Below, one piece after another: positions 8,225 through 16,013 of a stretch of 64,000 nucleotides of DNA. Position 1 is the stretch's first letter, and every line of letters starts with the position of its first letter. Source of the DNA: Streptomyces neyagawaensis. Lineage in GTDB: Bacteria > Actinomycetota > Actinomycetes > Streptomycetales > Streptomycetaceae. Where the stretch lies: contig NZ_JAMGBG010000046.1 of the NCBI RefSeq assembly GCF_023516595.1, positions 62,001-126,000 of the forward strand, read 5' to 3'. The notes beneath the pieces were generated by a model. The model saw nothing but the letters and a program-made list of their open reading frames with translations, was not told where the DNA came from and did not search any database. The translations under genes and the position numbers were made by a program.

Positions 8225-9112
8225 TTATGACGGCCCGGTGGTGAAGCCCGTGGCGGCGTCGAAGACGGCATCGGCCATGGCCGCCTGGCCGTTGGCGTTG
8301 GGGTGGTAGGCCGCCCCGGTGTCCAACTGCGCGATGCCGTCGCTCACCTGATTGATCCACCGGTCACCGGTGTCACACACCCGGTGGGTGTTGAACAGGC
8401 CGTCCGGGTCGGCGTACTGGACCCGGTCGCTGGCCGCCGCCACCTCACGTATCAGGGTGTTCATCGACTCCTGAAGGCTCCGCATCTGGTCACGGTTGTC
8501 CTCCGAGATGGCCAGGGCGCCGCACGACCCGGTGGCGAAGATCTTCGGATACCCGGAGATGACGATGTTGGCGACCGGAGCCTGCTTGCGTATCGTGCCG
8601 AGAAGGTCGGTGAGCGGCTGCCGCAGCGCTGAGATCCTCGGGCCGACCTCGTTCAGCGCCTGGGTGCAGGTGACCGAACCATTCAGGACACAGGTGGTCG
8701 CGACGCTGGCGAAGTCCACATCGTTCCCGCCGATGGTGATGGTCACCATCTCGACGGAGCCCGTGATGAACTCGAGTTGGTTGTTGATGACGTCCTGGAT
8801 CTTGGCCCCCGTGCATGCACGGTTGACGATGCTGGACGATATGGACGGCTGCTGATCGGCCTTGTACTTCGCGAAGAAGAGCGCCGGATACGCGGAGTCG
8901 CTTCTCTTGCAGGTCTTGTCCGCATAGGTACTGCTCGCGCCGTGGCCGGAGGAGTACGAATCTCCGAGCGCGACGTAGTCGAGGGTGCCGTCGACGGTGC
9001 TGTCGGCGTTCGCCGCGAAAACGACGACGCCCGACAGTCCGACTGCGGTCAACAAGCCGGCGAACAACCGCAGCCTGCTCCGCCGCTTGTTACGCGATCT
9101 GGTGCCCGCCAT
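8225..9112 (-). CDS. Secreted SGNH/GDSL-type lipase or esterase
   Basis: 295 residues from the ATG at 9112, chosen because GAGGAG lies 8 bases upstream; an in-frame ATG at 9169 lacks this. A basic leader plus hydrophobic segment ('RLFAGLLTAVGLSGVVVFA') directs export. Block I is 'VALGDSYSSGHG' with nucleophile Ser52, block III is 'ITIGGNDVDF', and the C-terminal 'YHPNANG' gives the catalytic His270. Paired cysteines ('CKRSD', 'NRACTGA', 'TTCVLNGSVTC', 'GSCGAL', 'RVCDTGD') resemble the disulfide-bonded lipases of S. rimosus and S. coelicolor. It hydrolyses ester bonds outside the cell; the substrate cannot be read from sequence. It leads the operon with the protease. Confidence 0.92.
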   Translation of the reverse strand: MAGTRSRNKRRSRLRLFAGLLTAVGLSGVVVFAANADSTVDGTLDYVALGDSYSSGHGASSTYADKTCKRSDSAYPALFFAKYKADQQPSISSSIVNRACTGAKIQDVINNQLEFITGSVEMVTITIGGNDVDFASVATTCVLNGSVTCTQALNEVGPRISALRQPLTDLLGTIRKQAPVANIVISGYPKIFATGSCGALAISEDNRDQMRSLQESMNTLIREVAAASDRVQYADPDGLFNTHRVCDTGDRWINQVSDGIAQLDTGAAYHPNANGQAAMADAVFDAATGFTTGPS

Positions 9113-9215
9113 CAGTGAACTCCTCGCTTTCCACGGGACATTCCACCCTCGGCAGCGGTTATCCGGCACATATCCGAGAGGGTCATCGTGAACCTAGAAG
9201 GCGAAGACGCCGCGG

Positions 9216-9237
9216 CGACAGGGTCAAATGCCTCTAC
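9216..9237 (-). promoter_or_regulatory. Shared 22-base motif (GTCAAAT core), copy 1
   Basis: On the plus strand it reads CGACAGGGTCAAAT followed by GCCTCTAC. The element at 12074-12095 matches at 18 of 22 positions, and all four differences are transitions. It lies 104 bases upstream of the esterase start, on the side facing the LuxR gene. On the minus strand it contains TTTGAC, which could be a -35 element, or the whole may be an activator site. The rest of the 9113-9476 intergenic stretch holds no gene I can support. Confidence 0.55.
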
Positions 9238-9476
9238 CCTCCGGTAACCATTGGGCAAGCTGCGTGAAGGCCAAGACAAGAGCGGGCGCACGGGCGGAGT
9301 GGGTTCCCTTTTTTCCGTCGGGCAGGACCGGGAGAAGGCCCCTGACCTCGGCTTTCGGACAGCAGTCGCGCGTTGGGTGCGTCGTGCGGGCGGACACTTC
9401 TCCTTGAAAGTTCGAACAATCGACGCCCGAGCCACGTATGTACGTTCGTCATGGCTTCGGCGGAAGGACACGCGAA

Positions 9477-10181
9477 GTGCGATCCCCCCAGCACGTCCTC
9501 ACTTCCCAGCGCATCGGCACCACCGTTTCCGCAGTGCAGCCGCGTGGACTGACCATCGCTCTCGCATCCGCGGAGGGTGACTGGCCGCACGCCGACTGGC
9601 CCGCGCCCGACGATCCGTACATCGCGCGCGCGGTGCCGATGGCGCCGCCCTACCGCGGCCTTCGCGTGTCCGGCGCGGACGTCGTGGTCCTGCACTGCGC
9701 GGACCCGTGCGACTCCCTTCCGGAGCTGCTGAAGGCGATGGGGGACATGAGCGTGCCGGTGATCCTGATGACGCCGTGCCGAGACTCCGAGACGATCGTC
9801 CAGGCGTTCCGCGGCGGGGTCGGCTATCTGGTGGAGGGCGACTTCTGCTCCCGCATGCTTTCCTCGGCCGTCATGGCCGCGACGGTCGGGCACACCTATC
9901 TGTCCCCTGACGCCTGTGCCGCCCTCCGTGACGAGGCCCGGCCGACGCCGGACGGCGGGGAGGCGGTGGAGCGGCTGCGGTCGCTGGTCTCGCCCCGGGA
10001 ACGGCAGATCATGGAGCTCCTCTCCACCGGCCTCGGCGCCCAGGAGATCGCTCTGCGCTTAGGGCTGAGCGAGAAGACCGTCCGCAACAACCTCAGCAAC
10101 ATCTACGCCAAGCTCGACGTCCGAGGAGGCACGGAAGCGGTCCTCAAGTGGCTGGGCGCGGCCCCCTCGGTCCGCGTGTGA
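9477..10181 (+). CDS. Orphan LuxR-type regulator with degenerate receiver; TTA codon
   Basis: About 234 residues. The C-terminal third is a LuxR/NarL helix-turn-helix ('LVSPRERQIMELLSTGLG', 'GLSEKTVRNNLSNIYAKL'). The N-terminal part has receiver-like spacing, but the usual phosphoacceptor segment reads 'ADVVVLHCADPC', without the aspartate, so phosphorylation control is unlikely. No kinase gene is next to it. Codon 195 (10059-10061) is TTA. The GTG at 9477 was chosen because GGAAGGA precedes it by 8 bases; an ATG at 9438 would add 13 residues. It sits between two groups of secreted-protein genes and may control them through the shared motif at 9216 and 12074. Confidence 0.85.
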   Translation: MRSPQHVLTSQRIGTTVSAVQPRGLTIALASAEGDWPHADWPAPDDPYIARAVPMAPPYRGLRVSGADVVVLHCADPCDSLPELLKAMGDMSVPVILMTPCRDSETIVQAFRGGVGYLVEGDFCSRMLSSAVMAATVGHTYLSPDACAALRDEARPTPDGGEAVERLRSLVSPRERQIMELLSTGLGAQEIALRLGLSEKTVRNNLSNIYAKLDVRGGTEAVLKWLGAAPSVRV

Positions 10182-10204
10182 ACGCACCCCTTCGCAAATG
10201 AGAA

Positions 10205-10232
10205 CGAGCCTCCACGTCCACGCGGAGGCTCG
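10205..10232. terminator. Hairpin terminator between convergent genes
   Basis: Stem CGAGCCTCC (10205-10213) pairs perfectly with 10224-10232 around a 10-base loop. It follows the LuxR stop by 23 bases and could serve the minus-strand gene ending at 10337 as well. Confidence 0.7.
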
Positions 10233-10336
10233 CCCGAATCAGCCGACCGGTGGCCGAAGTTCACACCGGCCGGCTTTCCGTCATTTTCTTTTCAGGGTTT
10301 TCCGGGGCTTCGGATTCGACTTCGAAGCCGCATCGG

Positions 10337-11128
10337 CTATTGCACGGAGACATCCGAGAGCGACACCTCGACATCGGTCACGTTCTCGCCGCCCTGACCG
10401 AATCCGGGTTCCGCGCGGGCGCTGTTCTCGCTGTTGATGATGCCGTTGGCCTGAGGCGTGCCACACTTCACATTGCGCAGCCACAGCCGGCCGTCCGGGG
10501 TGCCGCTCTGCAGCAATTGCGGGTAGAAGACGTGCACGGTGGTCGCGCCCTCGCTGGGGGAGAAGAAGACCTTCTGGCCGTTCTGCTCCTCCTTGTACGT
10601 GGCCTTCAGGAACCCGCTCACGTCGGTGCGCTTGTGGGACCACATGAAGAAGGCGATGTGGTCCGGCTGCACGGTGTCGCTCCGGGTGAAGGAGAACGAG
10701 GACGTGGTGTCGTCACGCTTGATGTTGATCTCCTGCGTGGCGAACTTGACGCCGATCTCGAAGAACGAGTTCCCGAGCTTGGTGCTCCCGTCGACGCTGA
10801 AGCCGTCCTCGAGTTGGATGGTGCGGGTCACGGAGGCCGTTCCGCTGAAGGACTTGGTCGCCGCGGTGGTGCTTCCGCAGTTGTCGCTCACGCTGGTGAC
10901 CCGCTCGTTGGGGCCGAGGCTGTCCCGCTTGACCTGGACGTCGACGAACTCGCAGTTCTCCAGTTTGTCCGAGTCCGTACGGCAGTCCGTGGCCACCTCG
11001 TTCGGCGTGGCGGCACCCGCGCTGTACATCAGCGGGACGGCCATGCCGAGGGCGGCGATCGGGGCCAGCGCGAGAGTGATGCGCTTCTTCTTGCTGCGGT
11101 GGTTGCCGCGGCGCCCGGTGTTCGTCAT
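10337..11128 (-). CDS. Secreted protein, paralogue 2 of a pair (aerolysin/ETX-MTX2-like pattern)
   Basis: 263 residues starting at the ATG at 11128, with AGGAGA 7 bases upstream. A KKKR-type basic leader and hydrophobic stretch ('LALAPIAALGMAVPLMYSAG') form a signal peptide. The mature part has four cysteines ('CRTDSDKLENCEFV', 'DNCGST', 'NVKCGT') and a middle section rich in alternating Ser/Thr and hydrophobics ('SFSGTASVTRTIQLEDGFSV'), then 'KFATQEINIKRDD' and an aromatic stretch 'HIAFFMWSHKRTDVSGFL'. It shares 'C-E/D-FV', 'GPxE-R/K-VT' and 'NC' with the gene at 11269, so they are paralogues. The alternating pattern resembles beta-pore-forming aerolysin-family proteins; this is a guess from pattern, not a demonstrated homology. 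Confidence 0.75.
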   Translation of the reverse strand: MTNTGRRGNHRSKKKRITLALAPIAALGMAVPLMYSAGAATPNEVATDCRTDSDKLENCEFVDVQVKRDSLGPNERVTSVSDNCGSTTAATKSFSGTASVTRTIQLEDGFSVDGSTKLGNSFFEIGVKFATQEINIKRDDTTSSFSFTRSDTVQPDHIAFFMWSHKRTDVSGFLKATYKEEQNGQKVFFSPSEGATTVHVFYPQLLQSGTPDGRLWLRNVKCGTPQANGIINSENSARAEPGFGQGGENVTDVEVSLSDVSVQ

Positions 11129-11268
11129 GCGTGTCTCCTGCAGGGGTGATCGAGCGGAAAAGGGCTGGTGGGGAGGTGTTCCCGGGGAGGGGGGAGCACC
11201 GTGGGGAGGGGGGAGGCGGTGCGGATCCCGTGGGGGTGTCTTCGGGTTCGGGGGCCGGCCGGTGCCGG

Positions 11269-12006
11269 TCAGCAGTCCTCCAGCACGACCTTGGAGGTGC
11301 CGTCCGCGAGTCCGGGCGTGCCCGCGGCGCTCGCCAGGATCACCGGGCCCTCGACGACCTCCGGGGCGACGAAGTTCTGCTCCGGGGTGGCGTTGGTGGT
11401 GGTCGTCGCCTCGCGGGCGTCGACGTGCACGCGCCACTCGCCGGTCATGCGCTGGATCTTCGGCGTGAACGTCACATGCATGACCTTGCCGACGGGCACT
11501 TCCCGCTGCTCGGACTCGCTGGCCGTGGCCGTCTTGACGGTCATGTCCAGGGTGCCCTTGTGCTTGACCCAGGAGCCGCTGAGAGCGCCGAAGAGGCCAC
11601 CGAGCGCGCCCTGCTGGGTGGAGGTGTACTTGCCCTGGCCCTGGCCGATCGCCTTCGAGAACTCGGTCGTCACCTTCGCCGGCGCGGTGGCGTTCGGCTC
11701 GCAGTTCGGGAAGTCGACGGTCACCTTCTCGGTGGGTCCGTCGAATGTCTCGAATTTGGTCTCGACGAAATCACAGGTGTCGGACTCGAAGCCGTCTCCG
11801 AGGCCGCCACCGAAATCGGCGGTGGTCTGCTTCTTCCCGTTCAGTACCGCCGCCCTCTCGCACTTCCGCATGATCTGGTCGGCTGTCAGTTCCTCGGCGG
11901 CGTTGGCCGAAGGAAGCAGTACGGCGGCAGCGGCCGCGCCCGTCACGAGTGAGGCGCCGATCGCGACGTACCGGACCTTCTTGTTCTTGAACCGCCTCTT
12001 CGCCAT
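11269..12006 (-). CDS. Secreted protein, paralogue 1 of a pair (aerolysin/ETX-MTX2-like pattern)
   Basis: 245 residues. Basic leader 'MAKRRFKNKKVRYVAIGA' plus a hydrophobic segment ending '...SANAAEE' gives a classical export signal; AAGGAG lies 11 bases before the ATG. Mature motifs are 'CERAAVLNGKK', 'DTCDFVETKFETFDGPTEKV', 'FPNCEPNA', a Ser/Thr-rich and Gly-rich loop ('KYTSTQQGALGGLFGALSG') and then 'VPVGKVMHVTFTPKIQRM'-like strands (written 'REVPVGKVMHVTF', 'GEWRVHVDA'). In the aerolysin/ETX-MTX2 fold a Gly/Ser-rich amphipathic loop followed by such strands forms the membrane hairpin; that match is inference. It is the first gene of a probable operon with its paralogue 140 bases downstream. 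Confidence 0.75.
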   Translation of the reverse strand: MAKRRFKNKKVRYVAIGASLVTGAAAAAVLLPSANAAEELTADQIMRKCERAAVLNGKKQTTADFGGGLGDGFESDTCDFVETKFETFDGPTEKVTVDFPNCEPNATAPAKVTTEFSKAIGQGQGKYTSTQQGALGGLFGALSGSWVKHKGTLDMTVKTATASESEQREVPVGKVMHVTFTPKIQRMTGEWRVHVDAREATTTTNATPEQNFVAPEVVEGPVILASAAGTPGLADGTSKVVLEDC

Positions 12007-12073
12007 CTTGCGTTCACTCCTTGGGGGTGGCTTTACCTTCCGGTGGAGAATTATTGGTCTCTACAAAGACTCT

Positions 12074-12095
12074 CGACAGAGTCAAATATCCCTAC
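12074..12095 (-). promoter_or_regulatory. Shared 22-base motif (GTCAAAT core), copy 2
   Basis: CGACAGAGTCAAAT followed by ATCCCTAC, 68 bases upstream of the secreted paralogue pair. On the minus strand TTTGAC is followed 17 bases later by TAGAGA, compatible with a sigma-70-type promoter. See copy 1 at 9216. The two copies may be promoters of one class or sites for the LuxR protein encoded between them. Confidence 0.55.
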
Positions 12096-12138
12096 TGGCC
12101 GGTCACTTGGGTCGCATATGCAAGCGTCTCGTGCTCAC

Positions 12139-12153
12139 CTGACGGATCGTCAG
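12139..12153. promoter_or_regulatory. Palindromic operator CTGACGnnnCGTCAG, copy 2
   Basis: CTGACGGATCGTCAG, perfect arms, centred 55 bases before the ATG of the SDR gene. The placement suits repression near the transcription start. Confidence 0.75.
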
Positions 12154-12200
12154 TTCAGCGGTACGCTGACCTCGGCCAACGCCGCGCGAAGGGAGTCCAC

Positions 12201-12956
12201 ATGGGCAAGCTCGACGGACGTGTCGTCCTCGTCACAGGCGCCGCACGGGGGCAGGGGGAACAGGAGGCCCGGCTGTTCCGGGCGGAAGGGGCCCGGGTCG
12301 TCGTCGCCGACGTCCTCGACGACCAGGGCGAGGCCCTCGCCAAGGAGATCGGCGCCCTCTACGTCCACCTCGACGTGGGCCGCGAGGAGGACTGGACGGC
12401 CGCCGCGGCCGCCGCCAAGGACGCGTACGGCCGGGTCGACGGGCTCGTCAACAACGCCGGAGTCCTGCGCTTCAACGCCCTCGTCGACACCTCCCTCGAT
12501 GAGTTCACGCAGGTCGTACGGGTCAACCAGGTCGGCGTCTTCCTCGGGATCAGGACCCTGGCCCCCGAGATCGAGGCGGCCGGCGGCGGCACCATCGTCA
12601 ACACCGCGTCCTACACGGGCCTGACCGGCATGGCCTACGTCGGCGCCTACGCCGCGACCAAGCACGCCATCGTCGGCCTCACCCGGGTCGCCGCGCTGGA
12701 ACTCGCCCGCAAGGGCATCCGGGTCAACGCCGTCTGCCCCGGCGCCGTCGACACCGCGATGACCGACCCGGGCGAGGGGGTGTCCGCCGAGACCATCGAC
12801 AAGCTCTACCGCAAGCGGATCCCGCTCGGCCGGATCGGCCGCCCCGACGAGATCGCCCGCCTCGCCCTCTTCCTCTCCTGCGAGGACTCCTCCTACATCA
12901 CCGGGCAGCCCTTCGTGATCGACGGTGGATGGCTCGCCGGGGTCAGCCTCCTCTGA
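12201..12956 (+). CDS. Short-chain dehydrogenase/reductase (classical SDR)
   Basis: 251 residues, typical length. Cofactor loop 'VTGAARGQG', 'HLDV' adenine-ring region, 'NNAG' strand-4 motif, catalytic Ser137 ('NTASYTG'), Tyr150 and Lys154 ('YAATK'), and 'VNAVCPGAVDTAM' after strand 6. It oxidises or reduces an alcohol/ketone with NAD(P). AGGGAG precedes the ATG at 12201; the open frame extends upstream through the operator, but that part does not look coding. Copy 2 of the palindrome lies in front, so it belongs with the catabolic set at 4810 and 13103. Confidence 0.93.
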   Translation: MGKLDGRVVLVTGAARGQGEQEARLFRAEGARVVVADVLDDQGEALAKEIGALYVHLDVGREEDWTAAAAAAKDAYGRVDGLVNNAGVLRFNALVDTSLDEFTQVVRVNQVGVFLGIRTLAPEIEAAGGGTIVNTASYTGLTGMAYVGAYAATKHAIVGLTRVAALELARKGIRVNAVCPGAVDTAMTDPGEGVSAETIDKLYRKRIPLGRIGRPDEIARLALFLSCEDSSYITGQPFVIDGGWLAGVSLL

Positions 12957-12973
12957 ACTCCCGCCGACGGTCG

Positions 12974-12992
12974 AGCTGACGGTTCATCAGCT
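12974..12992. promoter_or_regulatory. Degenerate palindromic operator, copy 3
   Basis: AGCTGACGGTTCATCAGCT: outer arms AGCTGA/TCAGCT are perfect, and the inner CG/CG pair has become CG/CA. It lies 62 bases upstream of the perfect copy at 13038, so the luciferase-like operon probably has two sites. Confidence 0.5.
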
Positions 12993-13037
12993 ATTGACGC
13001 TCCACGGGGCCGGTGGAACAGTCGGCCGTATCAGAAT

Positions 13038-13052
13038 CTGACGCATCGTCAG
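13038..13052. promoter_or_regulatory. Palindromic operator CTGACGnnnCGTCAG, copy 4
   Basis: CTGACGCATCGTCAG, perfect arms, ending 50 bases before the GTG of the luciferase-like oxidoreductase. The distance is nearly the same as at the SDR gene (47 bases). Confidence 0.75.
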
Positions 13053-13102
13053 AAAGGCTGTGCCGCCGGCGCGGCCACGGGCTGTGGGGACGGTGAACCT
13101 CC

Positions 13103-14221
13103 GTGGAATTCGGGCTCTTTGTACAGGGGTACGTGGGCAAGCGGGCCGAGACCGACCCGCTCGCGGAGCACAAGGCGCTGATGGAGGAGACCGAGTACGT
13201 CATCCAGGCGGACAGGTCCGGCTTCAAGTACGCCTGGGCCTCCGAACACCACTTCCTGGAGGAGTACTCGCACCTCTCCGCCAACGACGTCTTCCTCGGC
13301 TACCTCGCGCACGCCACCGAGCGGATCCACCTCGGCTCCGGCATCTTCAACCCGCTCGCCCAGGTCAACCACCCGGTGAAGGTCGCCGAGAAGGTCGCCA
13401 TGCTCGACCACCTCTCCGAGGGCCGCTTCGAGTTCGGCAGCGGCCGCGGCGCCGGCTCCCACGAGATCCTCGGCTTCATCCCCGGCGTCACCGACATGAA
13501 CTTCACCAAGGAGATCTGGGAAGAAACCATCGCCGAGTTCCCCAAGATGTGGCTCCAGGACGAGTACGTCGGCTTCCAGGGCAAGCACTGGTCGCTGCCG
13601 CCGCGCAAGGTCCTGCCCAAGCCGTACGGGAAGTCCCACCCCGCGATGTGGTACGCCGCCGGGTCGCCGCCGTCGTACGCCATGGCCGCGCGCAAGGGGC
13701 TCGGTGTGCTCGGCTTCAGCGTGCAGAAGGTCTCCGACATGGAGTGGGTGCTGGAGCAGTACAAGACCGCGGTCGTCGACGCCGAACCCATCGGCGACTT
13801 CGTCAACGACAACGTCATGGTGACCACCACGGCGATCTGCGCGCCGACGCACGAGGAGGCCGTACGGATCGCCGTGGACGGCGGTCTGCACTACCTGCCG
13901 TCGCTGGTGTTCCGCTACCACGACACGTTCCCCCGCCCCGAGGGGTTCCCGGTGTGGCCCGAGACGCTGCCGCCCTACGACGAGGAGTTCATCGAGCTGC
14001 TCATCGCCGAGGAACTGCTGATCTGCGGGGACCCGGACGAGGTCCTCACCCAGTGCAAGCGGTGGGAGCAGGCCGGCGCGGACCAGCTGAGCTTCGGACT
14101 GCCGGTGGGGGTGCCCAAGGAGGAGACGCTCCAGACGATCCGGCTTGTCGGGGAGCACGTCATCCCGAAGATCGACACGGACCCCGTGCACCGGACGTCG
14201 CGGTTCCGGGCGGCCGGGTGA
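13103..14221 (+). CDS. LLM-class flavin-dependent oxidoreductase (bacterial-luciferase-like)
   Basis: 372 residues. 'MEFGLFVQGYVG' strand 1, 'WASEHHFLEEYSHLS' (the EHH motif of the luciferase alpha-like, FMN-using group), 'HLGSGIFNPLAQVNHP', 'MLDHLSEGRFEFGSGRGAG' and 'WYAAGSPPSYAMAARKG'. The GTG start has GGGGACGG upstream. It heads an operon with an amidohydrolase (61 bases on) and an aldehyde dehydrogenase. A monooxygenase step yielding an aldehyde for the downstream dehydrogenase is a plausible reading, but the substrate is unknown. Regulated through the palindromes at 12974 and 13038 (inference). Confidence 0.92.
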   Translation: MEFGLFVQGYVGKRAETDPLAEHKALMEETEYVIQADRSGFKYAWASEHHFLEEYSHLSANDVFLGYLAHATERIHLGSGIFNPLAQVNHPVKVAEKVAMLDHLSEGRFEFGSGRGAGSHEILGFIPGVTDMNFTKEIWEETIAEFPKMWLQDEYVGFQGKHWSLPPRKVLPKPYGKSHPAMWYAAGSPPSYAMAARKGLGVLGFSVQKVSDMEWVLEQYKTAVVDAEPIGDFVNDNVMVTTTAICAPTHEEAVRIAVDGGLHYLPSLVFRYHDTFPRPEGFPVWPETLPPYDEEFIELLIAEELLICGDPDEVLTQCKRWEQAGADQLSFGLPVGVPKEETLQTIRLVGEHVIPKIDTDPVHRTSRFRAAG

Positions 14222-14282
14222 GGCTGCCCCCGACGGCTCGCCGGCACCCCCATCGTCCCCAGGCACCCGGAAGGAGCGAGGC

Positions 14283-16013
14283 ATGCTCGACCATGTCATC
14301 AAGGGCGTGACCGTCGTCGACGGGACCGGCGCGCCCGCCTACACCGCCGACGTGGGCCTGCGCGACGGCCGTATCGCCGTCATCGGCACCGTCACCGAAC
14401 AGGCCCGTACCTCCGAGGACGCGGCCGGGCTCGTCCTCGCCCCCGGCTTCGTCGACCCGCACACCCACTACGACGCGCAGCTGTTCTGGGACCCGTACGC
14501 GACGCCCTCCCTCAACCACGGGGTGACCACGGTCGCCGGCGGCAACTGCGGATTCACCCTGGCACCGCTCCACCCCGACCGGCCCGAGGACGCCGACTAC
14601 ACCCGCCGGATGATGTCCAAGGTCGAGGGGATGGCGCTGGTCGCGCTGGAGGAGGGTGCCCCCTGGAACTGGCACGGCTTCGGCGAGTACCTCGACGCCC
14701 TCGACGGGCGGATCGCGGTCAACGCCGGGTTCATGGTGGGGCACTGCGCGCTGCGGCGGTACGTGATGGGACCGGACGCGATCGGCGGGCAGCCCACCGA
14801 GGCGCAGCTGGCCGACATGGTCCGGCTGCTGCACGAGGCGATGGAGGCGGGCGCCTGGGGCCTGTCGACCACCCAGTCGTCCTCGCACAGCGACGGCGAC
14901 GGCAAGCCGGTGGCGTCCCGGCACGCCCGGCCCGCCGAGCTGATCGCCCTGTCGAAGGCCGTGGGCGAGCACGAGGGCACCCAGATCGAGGCGATCGTCG
15001 CGGGCTGCCTCAACCAGTTCAGCGACGAGGAGATCGACCTCTTCGTCGAAATGAGCTCGGTCGCGGGACGCCCCCTGAACTGGAACGTCCTCACCATCGA
15101 CGCGGCCGTCCCCGAACGGGTGCCCAGGCAGCTGGAGGCCAGCGAGCGGGCCCGCAAGGCGGGCGGCAGGGTCGTCGCCCTGACCATGCCGATCCTCACC
15201 CCCATGAACATGTCCCTCGGCACCTTCTGCGCGCTCAACCTGATCCCCGGCTGGGGCCCGGTCCTCGGTCTGCCCGTGCCCGAGCGCATCGAGCGGCTCC
15301 GCGACCCGGAGGTCCGCGCCGAACTGCTGCGGCGCGCCGACAGCAAGGAGGCGGGCGTCTTCCGGCGGCTCGCCAACTTCGGCCGGTACGTCATCGGCGA
15401 CACCTACAGCGCCGCGAACGAGGGCCTCACCGGACGGGTCGTGAGGGACATCGCCGCCGAGCGCGGCCAGGACCCCTTCCACTGCCTGGTGGAGATCTGC
15501 GCCGCCGACGACCTCCGTACGGTGCTGTGGCCCATGCCCACCGACAACGACCCCGCTTCCTGGGCGCTGCGCGCCGAGACCTGGCGGCACGAGGACGTCC
15601 TCCTCGGAGGCTCCGACGCCGGCGCCCATCTGGACCGCATGTGCGGCGCCCCCTACACCACCCGGTTCCTCGGGGACTGTCTGCGCGGCCGGAGGCTCGT
15701 CGGCCTCGAACAGGCCGTGAAGATGCTCACCGACGACCCCGCGCGGCTGTTCGGGCTCCGGGAACGCGGGCGGATCGCGGAGGGCTGGCATGCCGACCTC
15801 GTCCTCTTCGACCCGCAGCGGATCGACGCCGGCAAGGCCACCCTGGTGCACGACCTGCCGGGTGACAGCCCGCGCCTGGACTCCAAGGCCCTCGGCGTAC
15901 GGGCGGTCTGGGTCAACGGCGTCGAGACCATCCGCGACGACGTGGTGACCGGGGCCGTGCCCGGCACGGTGCTCCGCTCGGGCCGCGACACCCGCACGGT
16001 GAGCACGAGGTGA
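14283..16013 (+). CDS. N-acyl-D-amino-acid deacylase family amidohydrolase
   Basis: 576 residues from the ATG at 14283 (AAGGAG 6 bases upstream). The metal-site motif 'GFVDPHTHYDAQLFWDP' holds His60 and His62; 'GVTTVAGGNCGF' carries the conserved cysteine of D-aminoacylases; 'GGSDAGAHLDRM' supplies Asp445. The N-terminal strand 'DHVIKGVTVVDGTGAP' is the small beta-domain of the superfamily. In catabolic clusters such proteins often act on amides or cyclic compounds rather than D-amino acids, so the substrate is open. Its TGA overlaps the next GTG (GTGA at 16010-16013). Confidence 0.9.
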   Translation: MLDHVIKGVTVVDGTGAPAYTADVGLRDGRIAVIGTVTEQARTSEDAAGLVLAPGFVDPHTHYDAQLFWDPYATPSLNHGVTTVAGGNCGFTLAPLHPDRPEDADYTRRMMSKVEGMALVALEEGAPWNWHGFGEYLDALDGRIAVNAGFMVGHCALRRYVMGPDAIGGQPTEAQLADMVRLLHEAMEAGAWGLSTTQSSSHSDGDGKPVASRHARPAELIALSKAVGEHEGTQIEAIVAGCLNQFSDEEIDLFVEMSSVAGRPLNWNVLTIDAAVPERVPRQLEASERARKAGGRVVALTMPILTPMNMSLGTFCALNLIPGWGPVLGLPVPERIERLRDPEVRAELLRRADSKEAGVFRRLANFGRYVIGDTYSAANEGLTGRVVRDIAAERGQDPFHCLVEICAADDLRTVLWPMPTDNDPASWALRAETWRHEDVLLGGSDAGAHLDRMCGAPYTTRFLGDCLRGRRLVGLEQAVKMLTDDPARLFGLRERGRIAEGWHADLVLFDPQRIDAGKATLVHDLPGDSPRLDSKALGVRAVWVNGVETIRDDVVTGAVPGTVLRSGRDTRTVSTR

